A stretch of DNA of 64,000 nt, taken from positions 2,170,001-2,234,000 of the forward strand of contig NZ_CP095481.1 in the NCBI RefSeq assembly GCF_023023025.1. The letters run 5' to 3'. The notes under the pieces are model-generated. The model was not told where the DNA came from. It searched no databases and saw only the letters and a program-made list of their open reading frames with translations. Shown piece by piece: positions 1 to 8,419 of this stretch (positions are counted from its first letter, which is position 1; each line of letters opens with the position of its first letter). The DNA comes from Amycolatopsis sp. WQ 127309 (lineage in GTDB: Bacteria; Actinomycetota; Actinomycetes; Mycobacteriales; Pseudonocardiaceae). The position numbers and the translations under genes were made by a program.

Positions 1-34
1 CCTCTACGACCTGCGCCGCTTCGACGCCCGCTAG
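1..34 (+). CDS. possible 3' end of an upstream gene (partial)
   Basis: Eleven codons in frame with base 2 read [10 protein letters not shown] followed by TAG at 32-34. The stop overlaps the recR stop on the other strand, a typical tail-to-tail arrangement in this genome. Too little is visible to name a family, and the frame could be open by chance. Confidence 0.35.
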   Translation, partial: LYDLRRFDAR

Positions 35-627
35 AGCACCCGGCGGCCCGAGAGCGCGCGGCCCAGGGTCAGCTCGTCCGCGAACTCCAGGTCACCGCCC
101 ATCGGCAGCCCCGACGCCAGCCGCGTCACGCTCAGCCCCGGGAAGTCGCGCAGCATGCGGACCAGGTACGTCGCCGTCGCTTCGCCCTCGGTGTTGGGGT
201 CCGTCGCGATGATGATCTCGGTGATGTCCGCCTCGCCGATGCGCTTGAGCAGCTCACGCATCCGCAGCTGCTCCGGGCCGATGCCCGACAACGGGTCCAG
301 CGCGCCGCCCAGGACGTGGTAGCGGCCCTTGAACTCGCGCGTGCGCTCGACCGCCAGGACGTCCTTCGGCTCCTCGACCACGCAGATCACCGTGAGGTCG
401 CGGCGCTCGTCGCGGCAGATGCGGCACCGCTGCTGCTCGGAGACGTTGCCGCAGACCTCGCAGAACTGCACGCCCTCCTTGACCTTGCCGAGGACGTCCT
501 GCAGCCGGGAGATGTCCACCGGGTCCGCGGCCAGCAAGTGGAACGCGATCCGCTGGGCGCTCTTCGGCCCGACCCCCGGCAACCGCCCGAGCTCGTCGAT
601 CAGGTCCTGGACGACACCTTCGTACAA
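31..627 (-). CDS. recR: recombination mediator protein RecR
   Basis: RecR (198 aa, normal length) forms a DNA clamp that, with RecO, loads RecA on single-stranded gaps. The N-terminal helix-hairpin-helix ([20 protein letters not shown], residues 13-32) is followed by a four-cysteine zinc finger (C56, C59, C68, C71) and a Toprim domain from about residue 80 ([25 protein letters not shown]). It starts at ATG 627, only 5 bases after the ybaB stop, so the two are one transcription unit, as in most bacteria. Identification is secure. Confidence 0.97.
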   Translation of the reverse strand: MYEGVVQDLIDELGRLPGVGPKSAQRIAFHLLAADPVDISRLQDVLGKVKEGVQFCEVCGNVSEQQRCRICRDERRDLTVICVVEEPKDVLAVERTREFKGRYHVLGGALDPLSGIGPEQLRMRELLKRIGEADITEIIIATDPNTEGEATATYLVRMLRDFPGLSVTRLASGLPMGGDLEFADELTLGRALSGRRVL

Positions 628-632
628 GTTCG

Positions 633-995
633 TCAGCCGCCGAAGCCGAGGGCGCCGAGGTCCGGCATGCCGCCACCGCCGCCACCGAGGCCGCCGGCCA
701 GCGGGCCGAGCTTCTGCTCGGTGAGCTTCTGCGCGCTCGCCGACGCGTCGCGGACCGCCGCCACGATCAGGTCGGACAGGGTCTCGACGTCGTCCGGGTC
801 GACGACCTTCGGGTCGATCTGGAGGCTCTTGAGCTGGCTGTCACCGGACACGGTCGCGGTGACCAGCCCGCCGCCGGCACTGCCGGTGACCTCGGTGTTG
901 GCGAGCTCCTCCTGCGCCTCGACGAGCTTCTGCTGCATCTGCTGGGCCTGCTGCATCAGCTGGGAAATGTCGAAGCTGCCGCCGGGTTGCACCAT
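633..995 (-). CDS. YbaB/EbfC nucleoid-associated protein
   Basis: A 120-residue YbaB/EbfC protein, a small dimeric DNA-binding protein that usually sits directly before recR. The N-terminus has the helical, glutamine-rich region ([20 protein letters not shown]), then the family beta-hairpin ([22 protein letters not shown]) and a helix ([16 protein letters not shown]). The C-terminus is a Gly-rich tail. The ATG at 995 is chosen because it gives the normal length; the frame stays open further upstream without coding signal. A second, divergent YbaB-like protein is encoded at 39442-39810. Confidence 0.93.
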   Translation of the reverse strand: MVQPGGSFDISQLMQQAQQMQQKLVEAQEELANTEVTGSAGGGLVTATVSGDSQLKSLQIDPKVVDPDDVETLSDLIVAAVRDASASAQKLTEQKLGPLAGGLGGGGGGMPDLGALGFGG

Positions 996-1073
996 GATCG
1001 CACTCGGTCCTCTCTGCACGCCTGTGTCACCACCAGGGTAGTCGCGCCACGGGCGGGCCCCGGTTGTGGCACC

Positions 1074-1934
1074 GTGGTCGCCGTGCGACGCGCGATTGCT
1101 CCCCTCCTGCTGGCCGGTGCCCTGCTGCTCACCGGCTGCGAAGAAGACACCCCGGCGGCTCCCGCGCCCGCCCCCGTCGTCACCCGGACGGTCACGCCCA
1201 CGCCGACGACCGTCACGCCTTCGCCGGTCGTGCCGCCCGCGCCGCCCTCTTCGGCGGCCGCGCCACCGGTCGCCCCGGTCGCTTCGGGCAAGGTCGTCGT
1301 GCTCGACCCGGGGCACAACGGCGGCAACGGCTCGCACAGCGCGGAGATCAACCGGCTCGTGCCCGCGGGGCGCGGGCAGACCAAGCCGTGCAACACCACC
1401 GGCACGTCGACCAACGCCGGTTACCCCGAGCACGCGTTCACCTGGGACGTCTCCCAGCGGGTCGGGGAAGCGTTGTCGGCCAAGGGGATCCGCGTCGTCT
1501 ACACGCGACAGAACGACACCGGCGTCGGCCCGTGCGTCGACAAGCGGGCCGCGGCCGGCAACGACGCGAACGCCGACGCCGTCGTCTCGATCCACGCCGA
1601 CGGCTCGAACGCGCCCGGGGCGACCGGCTTCCACGTCGCCTACTCGTCGCCGCCGCTGAACGCGGCGCAGGGCGCGCCGTCGACGCGGCTGGCCCAGACG
1701 TTGCGCGACACGATGCGCACGGGCGGCTTCAGCGTGTCGAACTACATCGGCGGCAACGGCCTTTCGGCGCGCGCGGACCTCGGTGGCCTGAACCTCTCGA
1801 CGCGGCCGATCGCGCTCGTCGAGTGCGGGAACATGCGCAACGCCGCCGAAGCGGCCCGGATGTCGAGCGCCGAGGGGCGGCAGCAGTTCGCGTCCGCCAT
1901 CGCGGCGGCGATCGAGGCCTACCTGGCCTCGTGA
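1074..1934 (+). CDS. secreted/lipoprotein N-acetylmuramoyl-L-alanine amidase (Amidase_3)
   Basis: Zinc amidase that cleaves the lactyl-L-Ala bond of peptidoglycan. It starts with a lipoprotein-type signal ([12 protein letters not shown], then a Thr/Pro-rich linker), so it is probably lipid-anchored outside the membrane. The catalytic domain begins at [11 protein letters not shown] (first zinc His), with the Glu in the [15 protein letters not shown] region and the closing [12 protein letters not shown] typical of the family. GTG 1074 or GTG 1083 could be the start. It lies between ybaB and dnaX, the same relative place as Rv3717 in mycobacteria. It converges with the HxlR gene, overlapping it by 16 bases. 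Confidence 0.9.
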   Translation: MVAVRRAIAPLLLAGALLLTGCEEDTPAAPAPAPVVTRTVTPTPTTVTPSPVVPPAPPSSAAAPPVAPVASGKVVVLDPGHNGGNGSHSAEINRLVPAGRGQTKPCNTTGTSTNAGYPEHAFTWDVSQRVGEALSAKGIRVVYTRQNDTGVGPCVDKRAAAGNDANADAVVSIHADGSNAPGATGFHVAYSSPPLNAAQGAPSTRLAQTLRDTMRTGGFSVSNYIGGNGLSARADLGGLNLSTRPIALVECGNMRNAAEAARMSSAEGRQQFASAIAAAIEAYLAS

Positions 1935-2272
1935 GCCGCGGTGACGGCCTCGCCGTGCAGGGTCGCCCACTTCGTGAGGACGCCGATCGGCTCGACGAGC
2001 GTCTGCCCGAGGTCCGTGAGGCTGTAGTCGACGCGCGGTGGCGCCTCGGCGTAACCGCGGCGGTCGACCAGGCCGTAACCCTGGAGCTTGCGCAGCGTCT
2101 GGGTGAGGACCTTGCGGGAGATGCCGCCGATGAGGTCGACGAGCTCGCCGTGCCGCCGCGGGCCGCGGCTGAGCGCGAACACCACGACGACGGCCCACTT
2201 GTCGGCGATGATCTCGATCGCCAGCCGGGCCGGGCAGTCCGCGAGGAAGACGTCACCGGGGAAGTCACCCAT
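1919..2272 (-). CDS. HxlR-family winged-helix transcriptional regulator
   Basis: A 117-residue HxlR/MarR-like DNA-binding protein. The sequence [22 protein letters not shown] matches the family start (CP...KW...L), followed by [23 protein letters not shown], the recognition helix and wing, and [12 protein letters not shown] near the end. The conserved N-terminal Cys (C13), which senses electrophiles in several family members, is present. It is divergent from the PPOX-fold gene, with a palindrome between them, so it probably controls that gene and itself. Confidence 0.92.
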   Translation of the reverse strand: MGDFPGDVFLADCPARLAIEIIADKWAVVVVFALSRGPRRHGELVDLIGGISRKVLTQTLRKLQGYGLVDRRGYAEAPPRVDYSLTDLGQTLVEPIGVLTKWATLHGEAVTAAHEAR

Positions 2273-2280
2273 GGGAACCA

Positions 2281-2298
2281 AGGTACCGAGGAGTACCT
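2281..2298. promoter_or_regulatory. inverted repeat, candidate HxlR operator
   Basis: AGGTAC and GTACCT flank a 6-base spacer in the 49-base gap between the divergent HxlR and PPOX genes. Members of the HxlR family bind short GTAC/TAC-type inverted repeats, so this is a plausible operator; that assignment is inference. Confidence 0.6.
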
Positions 2299-2321
2299 GT
2301 CGGCTTCCTAGTCTCGGGGGT

Positions 2322-2753
2322 ATGGAACTCCCCGAAAGCAGCCACCGGCTGTTCGAGCGGCCCTTCAACGCCGTACTGACCACGATCAACCCGGACGGCT
2401 CCCCGCAGACGTCGATGGTCTGGGCCAGCCGCGAGGGCGACGAGATCGTGATGGGCATGGAAGGCCGCCGGCCGAAGGTGCGCAACATCCGCAACGACCC
2501 GCGCGTGACGGTCCTGATCGAGGACCACGACGGCCACGACGCGCGTGGGTTGCCGCAGTACCTGCTGGTCCGCGGCACGGCGTCGATCGTGGGCCCGGAC
2601 ATCGCCGACGAGTTCACGGCGCTGATGGACCGCCAGGCCCAGCGCTACCTCGGCGTCCCGAAGTACCTGCTGGGCAACCAGGGCTCGCCGACCGCGGTGA
2701 TCGTCCGGATCAAGGCGGACCGGGTCACGGGCATCGGCCCCTGGGCCTCCTGA
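2322..2753 (+). CDS. PPOX-class (pyridoxamine-phosphate-oxidase fold) F420/FMN-binding protein
   Basis: A 143-residue single-domain split-barrel protein. Landmarks are AVLTTINPDGSPQTSMVWA (first strands), RRPKVRNIRNDPRVTVLIED (cofactor-phosphate-binding region) and a C-terminal VIVRIKADRVTGIG. The pattern and length fit the actinobacterial PPOX family that binds F420, but FMN or heme cannot be excluded. It is divergent from the HxlR gene, which suggests induction by a reactive compound. Confidence 0.87.
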   Translation: MELPESSHRLFERPFNAVLTTINPDGSPQTSMVWASREGDEIVMGMEGRRPKVRNIRNDPRVTVLIEDHDGHDARGLPQYLLVRGTASIVGPDIADEFTALMDRQAQRYLGVPKYLLGNQGSPTAVIVRIKADRVTGIGPWAS

Positions 2754-2777
2754 CCCCCGTACCCCCAGGGCCGAAAG

Positions 2778-2828
2778 CCGTGAAGGCCTCCTTACCGGCT
2801 CTTATGGCCGGTAAGGAGGCCTTCACGG
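2778..2828. terminator. 22-bp perfect stem-loop between convergent genes (GTGAAGGCCTCC repeat, copy 1)
   Basis: The arms at 2778-2799 and 2807-2828 are perfectly complementary (22 bp) around a 7-base loop. It lies in the gap between the convergent PPOX gene and dnaX, the place for a bidirectional terminator. The same arm sequence recurs at 21154-21212, so this is a dispersed element. Confidence 0.85.
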
Positions 2829-2835
2829 ACCTTGG

Positions 2836-5184
2836 TCAGTCCAGGGGGCGGGCGCCCAGCTGGTCCGAGATCAGCCTGCGGGCCAGCTCGTCCGGGTCCT
2901 GGTCCGGCGGGGGCGGCGGTGGCGGTGGGGCCGGGCTGGCGTCCTCGTTGTAGAGGTCGTCGTCGTCCTCGTCGGAGGGTTCCGGGGGTAGCGGGATGTC
3001 CGGCTCGGCCGTCGTGACCTTGGGGCGCACCGGCTGGGCCGGGGCGGGCGGGGCCGCTGGGCGGGCAGGTGCGGCGGGCGGGGCCGGGGGCGCCGCGGGG
3101 GCGGCCGCCGACTGGCGGGTGAACGACTGCTTCGGCGCGGGCGCCGCCTGCTGGGCGCGGGCCGCGGGGGCGGCTGACGGGGCGTTGCCGTGGACGCAGC
3201 GGACCTGCCAGTCACCGCCGAGGACCTCGGTCAGCGCGCCGGCGATCTTGCGGGCGTTGTCCTGGTCGGACAGCCGGCGGGCCAGCGGCTCGGACTTGTG
3301 CGTCAGCGTGACGGCGCTGCCCTCGACGGTCGCCACCGTGGCCTGCGTGAGCATCGCCTCGAGGCTGCGGCCGCCGGTGAACTTGCGCAGCGCCGTCATC
3401 AGCTGCGGCCAGATGTTCCGGAGCCCGGCCGCGTCCAGCGCGCCGGGCGCCGCGGGTGCGGCGGCGGCCACCGGCTCGGGCTCGACGGCCGGGGCGGGTG
3501 GGTCCCCGCCCGGCGTCCGGGTCGCGCCCCAGCCGCTGGCGTCGCTGGGTGCGGCCGCCGCCGGCTGCGCGGGGATCCCGCCGCCCGGGGTGCGAGGTGT
3601 GCCCCAGCCACCGTCCGCGGACGCCGAAGTGGCGACCGGCGCGCCGGCACCGGCCGATGCGGCAGCAAGCTGGGCCGAACCGGCTGGTGCGGCAGCAGGC
3701 TGCACAGGACCGCCCGGCGCAGCAGCAGACTGCGCGGCGGCAGCCGCAGGAGCGGGCTGAGCCGAGCCAGCAGCAGGCTGCGCAGGACCGCCCGGCGCAG
3801 CTGCGGACTGCGCGGGACGAGCCACCGCCGGAGCGGGTTGAGCCGAGGCGGCCGCGGAAGCGGGACTGGCCGGCGGGTTCGGTTCGGCCGCAGGCGGTTC
3901 CGGGATCGCCACCGGCGCCGGGCCGGCCGATGCCGGGCGCTGCGACGGCCGTGAGAACTCCTTCTCCGGCGCGGCCCGCATCGGCGGCTCGACGCCACCT
4001 TCGGCGGGCGCGCCACCGCCGGCGACCACCGTCGCGCGGCGTTCCAGCCGCTCGATCCGCGCCAGCAGCGCCTTTTCCGCGTCGGTGACCGACGGCAGCA
4101 GCATCCGCGCGCACAGCAGCTCGAGCACGAGCCGGGCGGACGTCGCGCCGCGCATCTCCAGGAGTCCATTGTGGACGATGTCGGCGTAGCGCGAAAGCGT
4201 GCCCAGGCCGAGGCGTTCGGCCTGGCCGACCATCCGCGCCAGTTCGTCTTCGGGCGCGGACACCAGGCCACCCGCGGACTCCGGCACCGCGCGCAGCAGC
4301 ACCAGGTCGCGCAGCCGGTCGAGCAAGTCGGTCGCGAACCGGCGCGGGTCGTGCCCGGCTTCGGCGACCTTCTCGACGGTGCCGAACACCGTGCCGGCGT
4401 CGTCGGTCGAGAGCGCGTCGACCATGTCGTCGATCAGCGCGACGTCGGTGACGCCCAGCAGCGACACCGCGCGGCTGTAGTTGATCCCGTCGGGCCCGGC
4501 GCCGGCGAGCAGCTGGTCGAGCACCGACTGCGTGTCGCGCGCCGAACCGCCACCGGCCCGGATGACCAGCGGGTAGACCGCGGGCTCGACCTCGACGCCC
4601 TCGGATGCGACGTTGCTTTCCAGCAGCGTGCGCATCGCGCCGGGCGGGATCAGCCGGAACGGGTAGTGGTGCGTGCGCGAGCGGATGGTGGTGAGCACCT
4701 TGTCCGGCTCGGTGGTCGCGAAGATGAAGATGACGTGCTCTGGCGGCTCTTCCACGATCTTCAGCAGGGCGTTGAAGCCCTGCGTGGTGACCATGTGCGC
4801 CTCGTCGATGATGAACACGCGGTAGCGCGACTCGGCGGGGGCGTAGAACGCCTTGTCCCGCAGCTCACGGGCGTCGTCGACACCACCGTGGCTGGCCGCG
4901 TCGAGCTCCGTGACGTCGACGCTGCCCGAACCCTCCGGCGCGAGCGCCTTGCAGGAGCTGCACTCGCCGCACGGGTCCGGTGTCGGGCCCTTCACGCAGT
5001 TCAGCGAGCGCGCCATGATGCGCGCGCTCGACGTCTTTCCGCAGCCGCGCGGGCCGGAGAAGAGGTAGGCGTGGTTGATCCGCCCGGCGGACAACGCCGT
5101 GCGGAGGGGTTCGGTCACATGCTCCTGCCCGACGACCTCGGCGAAGGTTGCCGGACGGTACTTGCGGTACAGCGCGAGAGCCAC
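2836..5184 (-). CDS. dnaX: DNA polymerase III subunit gamma/tau
   Basis: Clamp-loader ATPase (782 aa). The AAA+ part shows YRKYRPATFAEVVGQ (residues 6-20), Walker A GPRGCGKTS (44-52), a zinc-binding set C63/C72/C75/C78, DEAH (127-130) and the SRTHHYPF sensor region. After about residue 380 comes a long Ala/Pro low-complexity linker with imperfect repeats of AAAPGGPAQPAA type, then a C-terminal tau-like domain (LRNIWPQLMTALRKFTGGR) and an acidic/proline tail. Such linkers are usual in actinobacterial DnaX. ATG 5184 gives the canonical N-terminus. Confidence 0.97.
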   Translation of the reverse strand: MALALYRKYRPATFAEVVGQEHVTEPLRTALSAGRINHAYLFSGPRGCGKTSSARIMARSLNCVKGPTPDPCGECSSCKALAPEGSGSVDVTELDAASHGGVDDARELRDKAFYAPAESRYRVFIIDEAHMVTTQGFNALLKIVEEPPEHVIFIFATTEPDKVLTTIRSRTHHYPFRLIPPGAMRTLLESNVASEGVEVEPAVYPLVIRAGGGSARDTQSVLDQLLAGAGPDGINYSRAVSLLGVTDVALIDDMVDALSTDDAGTVFGTVEKVAEAGHDPRRFATDLLDRLRDLVLLRAVPESAGGLVSAPEDELARMVGQAERLGLGTLSRYADIVHNGLLEMRGATSARLVLELLCARMLLPSVTDAEKALLARIERLERRATVVAGGGAPAEGGVEPPMRAAPEKEFSRPSQRPASAGPAPVAIPEPPAAEPNPPASPASAAASAQPAPAVARPAQSAAAPGGPAQPAAGSAQPAPAAAAAQSAAAPGGPVQPAAAPAGSAQLAAASAGAGAPVATSASADGGWGTPRTPGGGIPAQPAAAAPSDASGWGATRTPGGDPPAPAVEPEPVAAAAPAAPGALDAAGLRNIWPQLMTALRKFTGGRSLEAMLTQATVATVEGSAVTLTHKSEPLARRLSDQDNARKIAGALTEVLGGDWQVRCVHGNAPSAAPAARAQQAAPAPKQSFTRQSAAAPAAPPAPPAAPARPAAPPAPAQPVRPKVTTAEPDIPLPPEPSDEDDDDLYNEDASPAPPPPPPPPDQDPDELARRLISDQLGARPLD

Positions 5185-5228
5185 GCCGCGAGAGTACCGG
5201 GACCGTCCGACAACCTTCGCCGTGCGGG

Positions 5229-6788
5229 TCAGGCCAGGGCAGCGGCCTCGGCGACCAGGGCGTTCACCTTCGCGACGTGCTGCGCCGTGAAGGCGTCACG
5301 CGCCCGCGCCTTGAGCAGCTCACCGTCCAGGTACGCCTGCAGGGCCGAGTCGGGACCGTCGAGCACACCCTGCGCGACGGCGACGACCTCGGGCCCTTCC
5401 GACAGCGTCCGGGTCGCGTACACCGACAGGTCGATCAGGTGCGTGACGTACTGGCCGTGCGCCAGGAACTCGCGGACGTCGGCGACGGTGCCGTCGAGGG
5501 CCTTCTGGGCCGCCGGCTTCGTCGACGGGCCGCCGGCCGCCAGGATCTGGTTGACCTCGACGCGGTCGTCGGTGTCGCGGCCCGGGTAGTCGCCGGTGCG
5601 CAGCAGCGCGGCGACGCCGGCGTACGGGCCCGCGAGCGCGTCCCGAGCGGCCTGGCGCAGGCCCGGACGGGCCTTCGGGTCCGCCGCGATCGCCGCGACG
5701 GCCACCCGGTCGTCGGACTCCTGCGCGACGGCCAGGCCGCTGTGCACGAAGGTGACGACGTCGTCGTCCGAGCCGCTGAGCGCGGCGCGGGCGGCGTCCT
5801 TGACCGCGGCCCCGCCGTTGCGCAGCAGGTAGACCGACGCGCGCCGGCCGTTCGGCACCGTCAGGGCCGGGTCGGCCGCGTCGGCCAGCAGCTCGTCGTT
5901 GTCGGCCTTGGCCTGCGCGGCGCGGACCGCGGCCTCCTTGGCCTGCTGCTGCGCGGTGGCCTCGGCGCCCGCCGCGGCCTGGCCGTCCTGCTGGTTCTTG
6001 CTCTGCTGGGCGGCGAGCCGTTCGGCGTTCGCCTTCCGCGCGTCCGACGCGAGCTTCGCGGCCTGGGCAGCCGCGATCTGGACCGCGACGCCGTTGTGCC
6101 GGGCCTTGGCCGCCTTCGCGCCGTCGACCTGGCCCTGGACGGCGGTGAGCTCGGCGTCACCGGCCGCGGCGACCTGCTTCCAGAGGGCCAGGAAGTACCG
6201 GACGTCGGCCGGGTCGCCGTCGAGAGCCGTCTGCGCGGCGGCCTTGACCTCGGGCCCGCCGGCGGCGAGCGCCTGGTTCGCGGTGATCCGGTCGTCGGTG
6301 TCCCTGGCCTGCTGCAGGCCGGTTTCGAGGAACGCGCGGACGTCGGCGGGCGTGCCGTCGAGCGCCTGCTGGGCACGCGCGTTCACGGTCGGGCCGCCGG
6401 TGCTCATGGCCTGGCCGACGGCGATCCGGTCGTCGGCCACCCGGGCCCGGGCCAGGCCGGTGGCCAGGAACGCGCGGACGTCGTCGACGGTGCCGCTGAG
6501 CGCCTGCTGGGCGGCGCGCTTGGTGGCCGGGCCGCCGGTGGTCAGGGCCTGGGTGACCAGGACCCGGTCGTCGTCGTCCTTGGCCTGGTAGCGGCCGGTG
6601 GCCAGGAAGGCCTGCAGGTCGGCCGGCGAGCCGAGCAACGCCGTTTCGGCGCCCCGGGCCACGCCGGGGCCGCCGGTCTCCAGCAGCGAGACGGCCTGGG
6701 CCCGGTCGGGCAGGACGTCCGCCGAAGCGGGCGTCGCGAGTACGCCGACGGCCAAGGCCGCGGCAACGAGAACTGCGTTCACACGCAA
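5229..6788 (-). CDS. secreted ALF-repeat protein
   Basis: A 519-residue exported protein. The signal peptide is MRVNAVLVAAALAVGVLATPASA. The rest is built from repeats of about 40 residues, each ending with a motif like DTDDRITANQALAAGGPEVK followed by AAQTALDGDPADVRYFL. This is the actinobacterial ALF short-repeat family, whose function is not known to me. A central Ala/Gln/Lys coiled segment (about residues 225-290) splits the repeats into two sets. No enzymatic motif is visible. Confidence 0.85.
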   Translation of the reverse strand: MRVNAVLVAAALAVGVLATPASADVLPDRAQAVSLLETGGPGVARGAETALLGSPADLQAFLATGRYQAKDDDDRVLVTQALTTGGPATKRAAQQALSGTVDDVRAFLATGLARARVADDRIAVGQAMSTGGPTVNARAQQALDGTPADVRAFLETGLQQARDTDDRITANQALAAGGPEVKAAAQTALDGDPADVRYFLALWKQVAAAGDAELTAVQGQVDGAKAAKARHNGVAVQIAAAQAAKLASDARKANAERLAAQQSKNQQDGQAAAGAEATAQQQAKEAAVRAAQAKADNDELLADAADPALTVPNGRRASVYLLRNGGAAVKDAARAALSGSDDDVVTFVHSGLAVAQESDDRVAVAAIAADPKARPGLRQAARDALAGPYAGVAALLRTGDYPGRDTDDRVEVNQILAAGGPSTKPAAQKALDGTVADVREFLAHGQYVTHLIDLSVYATRTLSEGPEVVAVAQGVLDGPDSALQAYLDGELLKARARDAFTAQHVAKVNALVAEAAALA

Positions 6789-6875
6789 GGTGATCCCCCT
6801 CGGATCGGTCGATCTTCCACTCCCCTATCGCCGGTGAAGCAAGAATGTTTCCGACCCCGGCTAGGCTCCGGTTCC

Positions 6876-7727
6876 GTGAGTCGAACGAGCAAGCCGGCAC
6901 CGATCCCGGGCCAGTACCCGGTGCGGTTCGGGGCAGCGGAGCTCCAGCGCTTCGCCGACCGCGGCAACGCATGGCTGCTGTCAGTGGGCGGAGTGGCCCA
7001 GTCGTACGTGGACCTGGACGACCCGACCCACCTGGAGTTCGACTACGTCCGCCGCTTCGGCGACGTAGTGGACCTACTACCGCCAGGCCCGGTAGACGCG
7101 CTACACATAGGCGGAGCGGCCTGCACCCTCCCGCGCTACATAGCGGCAAAGCGCCCGGGCTCCCGCCAGCTGGTCTTCGACGCAGACCCGGAACTGGTAG
7201 ACGTAGTACGCACCCAGCTGGGCCTGAAAATCCCAGGCCTGAGAGTCCGAATAACGGACGGCCGAGAAGGCCTGGCGACCCGCAGGGAAAACACAGCAGA
7301 CCTGGTAGTGGTAGACGCATTCGAACAGGCAACCCTGGCAGGCGGCCTGGCAACCCTGGAATCAGTAAGCTCGATAGAGCAAATCCTCCGCCCCACCGGC
7401 ACCTACCTGGCCAACATCACAGACGGAGCAGGCCTCCCCTTCGCCCGCCGCTTCCTGGCCACCCTGAAAGAGGTATTCCCCCAGGTAGTACTACTGGCGG
7501 ACCCAGGAGTACTGAGAGGACGCCGCTTCGGAAACCTGGTGTTCGCAGCATCGGCAACAGGAATCCCCACAGCGGCATTGGCAGCCCGAACAGCCTCGGC
7601 AGCCTTCCCGGCAAGATGCGTAGAGGGCACAGAACTAACAAAACTGGCAGGAAAAGCAAAGCCGATAACAGACAACGACAAACCCCCACCCCCAAAGCCA
7701 CCAAAAGACATCCTGGGCGTGTTCTAG
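6876..7727 (+). CDS. spermidine-synthase-like Rossmann-fold protein
   Basis: A 283-residue protein with a spermidine synthase/methyltransferase-like core: VDALHIGGAACTLPRYIAAK (nucleotide-binding loop), VFDADPELVDVVR, then ADLVVVDAFEQATLAGGL and LRPTGTYLANITDG. Such stand-alone actinobacterial proteins may be aminopropyl- or methyltransferases; the substrate is open. GTG 6876 is the best start. From about base 7050 to the stop, codons ending in A (cta, gta, ata, aga, cca) become common, unlike the first 60 codons and all neighbours. The C-terminus is a Pro/Lys tail. Confidence 0.8.
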   Translation: MSRTSKPAPIPGQYPVRFGAAELQRFADRGNAWLLSVGGVAQSYVDLDDPTHLEFDYVRRFGDVVDLLPPGPVDALHIGGAACTLPRYIAAKRPGSRQLVFDADPELVDVVRTQLGLKIPGLRVRITDGREGLATRRENTADLVVVDAFEQATLAGGLATLESVSSIEQILRPTGTYLANITDGAGLPFARRFLATLKEVFPQVVLLADPGVLRGRRFGNLVFAASATGIPTAALAARTASAAFPARCVEGTELTKLAGKAKPITDNDKPPPPKPPKDILGVF

Positions 7728-8217
7728 GCCAAGAAGGGCGCAGCACACGCGGGCTACAAGAGAGGCCGGGCAGCGCACGCAGGTAACGAGGAGTGCTCGG
7801 CAGCGCACTCAGGCCGCAATAGAGGCACAGGGGGCGGGGGAGCTCAAGTTACGAGAAGTGCCCGGCAGCGCGCTCAGGCTGCGAGGAAGACCACGGCAGC
7901 GCTCCCAGGTCGCGAGAGTGGCACCGTGGGGGACGAGAACGGCCCGGCGGCGCACCCAAGCAGCAATGCAGGCCCGGCAGCACACGCAGGCCGCAAGGAG
8001 GGCCCAGCAGCACACGCAGGCCACGAGGGGGCCCAGCAGCACACGCAGGCCGCGAGGGGGCCCCGGCAGCACACGCAGGCCACGAGGAGGCCCGGCAGCA
8101 CACGCAGGCCACGAGGAGGCCCGGCAGCACACGCAAGCCGCGAGGAGGGCCCGGCAGCACACGCAGGTCACGAGGGGGCCACGGCAGCGCTGCCAGACCA
8201 CGAGGGAGGCACCGTGG
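7728..8217. repeat. degenerate tandem repeat array, about 14 units of 29-30 bp
   Basis: Units of the form GGCCCGGCAGCACACGCAGG plus CCACGAGGA follow head to tail. Units at about 7971, 8001, 8030, 8059, 8089, 8118, 8148 and 8178 are nearly identical; those towards 7728 are more degenerate. There is no variable spacer, so it is a minisatellite and not a CRISPR. The motif GGCACCGTGGGGG occurs both inside (7920) and at the end (8208). I see no gene in this stretch; open frames across it are low-complexity artefacts of the repeat. Confidence 0.85.
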
Positions 8218-8221
8218 GGGT

Positions 8222-8284
8222 CCGGGGGCTCGGCCCCCGGGTAAAAGAACGAAGTGAAGGCCCCCGGCGAAGGGGCGAAGCCCC
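8222..8284 (-). terminator. GC-rich hairpins downstream of the SRP RNA gene
   Basis: Two perfect stem-loops, GGGGC-GAA-GCCCC (8272-8284) and CCGGGGGC-TCG-GCCCCCGG (8222-8240), lie just past the 3' end of the minus-strand SRP RNA. A T-rich stretch (8244-8258 read on the minus strand) sits between them. They probably end ffs transcription, although they also resemble GC-rich repeats found at 48230-48300. Confidence 0.5.
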
Positions 8285-8308
8285 GAGAGCAGGGAGGCCG
8301 AAACGAAG

Positions 8309-8396
8309 GGGACCCCGCGCACCCGTCAGAGCCTGCTTATCCTTGCTGCCTTCCGGCCCTGGGGAAGTTCACAGGGTGGACGCCGCGCGGGGTCCG
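8309..8396 (-). ncRNA. ffs: bacterial small signal recognition particle RNA (4.5S type)
   Basis: On the minus strand the conserved SRP domain IV apical region is plain: CCAGGGCCGGAAGGCAGCAA, then GGATAAGCAGGCTCTGACGG, matching the GGAA tetraloop and the asymmetric internal loop with AGCA that bind Ffh. The ends GGACCCCGCGC/GCGCGGGGTCC (8310-8320 and 8385-8395) pair to close one long hairpin of about 88 nt. It acts with Ffh in co-translational membrane targeting. It sits near dnaX, as in several actinobacteria. Exact ends are uncertain by a few bases. Confidence 0.95.
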
Positions 8397-8419
8397 TGGT
8401 CAAGTGTAGCGGGTCCCGC

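Noticed and set aside
5148..6875. Long plus-strand reading frame before the spermidine-synthase-like gene
   Set aside because: It is the antisense of the ALF-repeat protein and dnaX start, Arg/Gly/Val-rich without domains; high GC keeps such frames open.
7728..8217. Tandem repeats considered as a CRISPR array
   Set aside because: Units are contiguous and degenerate, with no unique spacers between conserved repeats, and no cas gene is present.
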